A DNA stretch of 7,161 nucleotides, from NCBI GenBank assembly GCA_039923155.1, contig JBDTDI010000079.1, positions 1 to 7,161 on the forward strand, read 5' to 3'. The translations under genes were made by a program, and so were the position numbers. The notes beneath the pieces are model-generated. The model saw only the letters and a list, made by a program, of their open reading frames with translations, searched no databases and had not been told where the DNA came from. The stretch comes from Rhodococcus_D sp039923155. GTDB taxonomy: Bacteria; Actinomycetota; Actinomycetes; Mycobacteriales; Mycobacteriaceae. Of this stretch, positions 6,152 through 7,161 are shown piece after piece (positions within the stretch are counted from its first letter, which is position 1; the number at the start of each line of letters is the position of its first letter).

Positions 6152-6180
6152 TTGTGCCCCTGGTCCTGGGGTGAGATAAA
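6152..6180 (+). promoter_or_regulatory. Candidate lpqY promoter
   Basis: TTGTGC (6152-6157) and GATAAA (6175-6180) are separated by 17 bases, the best sigma-70-like pair in the 174-bp divergent region (6076-6249). Transcription would start near 6187 and leave a leader of about 63 bases before the lpqY ATG. Each hexamer has four of six consensus bases, and AT-rich patches are rare here, which adds some weight. No matching promoter for the SUFU gene was found on the other strand. Confidence 0.4.
6157..6171. promoter_or_regulatory. Imperfect palindrome, possible operator
   Basis: CCCCTGGTCCTGGGG pairs arm to arm with one mismatch (T61/T67 of 61xx) around a central T. It lies between the candidate -35 and -10 hexamers of lpqY, a place where a bound repressor would block RNA polymerase. 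Just upstream, GGGCCAAAAG (6131-6140) and CTCTTGTGCCC (6149-6159) form a second, looser inverted repeat. Short G/C palindromes arise easily by chance in such DNA, so this stays tentative. Confidence 0.25.
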
Positions 6181-6249
6181 GATGACCGACACTGTGGCGC
6201 AGCTCACCACGGTGCCCGGCGAGCGGTCCGACGCGGGCCGGGGTGCGGG

Positions 6250-7161
6250 ATGCGGGTTCTCAGATCGGGTGCGCGTCGCCGCCTGGCGGCTCTCGGAGTT
6301 GCCGCGGCCGTGTTGGCGACCTCAGCGTGCGGGTCGAGCTCCGGCGGGACCCCCGTGCTCAACTGGTACGTCTTCAACCCGGGTGCCTCGATCTTCACCG
6401 ACGCCGCCGCGGCCTGCTCGCAGCAGTCCAACGGTGCGTACCGGATCACGGTCAACTACCTCCCGGCCGGCGCCGACGGTCAGCGCCAGCAGCTGGTGCG
6501 ACGCCTGGCCGCCGACGACACCGCCCTGGACATCCTCGGCCTCGACGTGACCTGGACCCCGGAGTTCGCCGAGGCGAAGTGGATCGAGCCGTGGCCGGCG
6601 GACGAGGCGAAGAAGATCACCGACGGCACGCTCGACGCGATGGTCAAGACCGCGACGTGGAAGGACCGGCTGTACTCGGCGCCGTTCAACACCAACACCC
6701 AGCTGCTCTGGTACCGCAAGGACCTCGTCCCCACGCCTCCGAAGACGTGGGCCGAGATGATCGCGATGTCGGAGAAGCTGGCCAAGGACGGCAAGGCGCA
6801 CCTCGTCGAGACCCAGGGCGCGCAGTACGAGGGCTTCACCGTGTGGTTCAACACCATGGTCGCCTCCGCCGGCGGCCAGATCCTCAGCAAGGACGGCTCC
6901 AAGGCAGAGCTCGGGCCCGCTGCGCTCGAGGCGCTGAAGACGATGAAGACCTTCGCCACCTCCATCGCAGCGGACCCGTCGTTCTCCAACCAGATGGAGG
7001 ACGACAACCGGCTCGCCTTCGAGAGCGGCAGTGCCGCGTTCGAGCTGAACTATCCCTTCATCTACCCCTCGGCCCAGACCAACGTCCCCGACCTGTTCAA
7101 GAACCTGGCGTGGACCACCTACCCGAGGCTGAAGGCCGACGAACCGGCCCACGTCACCATT
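6250..7161 (+). CDS. lpqY: Trehalose ABC importer substrate-binding lipoprotein LpqY, 3' end missing
   Basis: The first 304 residues of a periplasm-facing solute-binding lipoprotein (about 460-470 residues expected). In mycobacteria LpqY works with SugA, SugB and SugC to bring back trehalose released during mycolic acid transfer. Residues 1-26 form a lipoprotein signal peptide: a basic start with R9-R10-R11, a hydrophobic core LGVAAAVLAT, and a lipobox-like T-S-A-C with the lipidated C27. After that the fold of family 1 sugar-binding proteins is clear, and segments such as LDVTWTPEFAEAKW, APFNTNTQLLWYRKDLV, VWFNTMVASAGG and RLAFESGSAAFELNYPF match M. tuberculosis LpqY (Rv1235) as I recall it. 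ATG at 6250 is the only in-frame ATG after the stop at 6172-6174; its ribosome site is just G-rich (6240-6243). Transporter genes sugABC are expected beyond the right edge. A related sugar as substrate cannot be excluded. Confidence 0.9.
   Translation, partial: MRVLRSGARRRLAALGVAAAVLATSACGSSSGGTPVLNWYVFNPGASIFTDAAAACSQQSNGAYRITVNYLPAGADGQRQQLVRRLAADDTALDILGLDVTWTPEFAEAKWIEPWPADEAKKITDGTLDAMVKTATWKDRLYSAPFNTNTQLLWYRKDLVPTPPKTWAEMIAMSEKLAKDGKAHLVETQGAQYEGFTVWFNTMVASAGGQILSKDGSKAELGPAALEALKTMKTFATSIAADPSFSNQMEDDNRLAFESGSAAFELNYPFIYPSAQTNVPDLFKNLAWTTYPRLKADEPAHVTI

Noticed and set aside
6322..7152. 276-codon minus-strand frame opposite lpqY
   Set aside because: It is a shadow frame without family features, while the plus strand encodes a full lipoprotein signal peptide and LpqY-like segments.

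Overview
The window is very GC-rich, densely coded and uses many GTG starts and purine-rich Shine-Dalgarno sequences. All recognisable proteins resemble those of high-GC Actinomycetes. The lpqY-type lipoprotein and the close likeness of the CorA protein to the mycobacterial one point to the Mycobacteriales/Pseudonocardiales side of that class or a relative. Genus cannot be called from the sequence alone. No rRNA, tRNA, CRISPR array, insertion sequence, attachment site or foreign-looking patch was seen, so this looks like ordinary chromosome.

Left block (about 1-3250, all on the minus strand, read right to left): a MaoC-type hot-dog dehydratase, an 84-bp gap, then a tight run of a 52-residue one-helix membrane protein, a two-helix bacterial PH-domain protein, a PHP-domain metallo-phosphoesterase, a PD-(D/E)XK nuclease with a four-cysteine Fe-S signature, and a small hydrophobic membrane protein that runs off the left edge. 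The last five are spaced by 13, 25, 3 and -4 bases, so they are probably one operon.

Middle: a 123-bp divergent region separates the MaoC gene from corA on the plus strand. corA encodes a complete CorA-family Mg2+ channel with an excellent ribosome binding site. It ends 18 bp from a convergent two-gene minus-strand operon, SUFU-domain protein then DUF2332 protein, joined by a GTGA stop/start overlap.

Right end: a 174-bp divergent region with a candidate promoter and an imperfect palindrome leads into lpqY, the solute-binding lipoprotein of the trehalose ABC importer. It is cut by the window edge after 304 codons. In Mycobacterium tuberculosis, corA sits next to lpqY-sugA-sugB-sugC, so the right half is a rearranged version of a known neighbourhood with the SUFU-DUF2332 pair between.

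I found no convincing evidence of a new defence, mobile or CRISPR-like system. The points most worth a second look are the methyltransferase-like motif in DUF2332 and its coupling to a SUFU protein, the replaced acidic residue in the CorA outer loop, the Asp-to-Asn change at the MaoC catalytic position, and the palindrome inside the lpqY promoter candidate.
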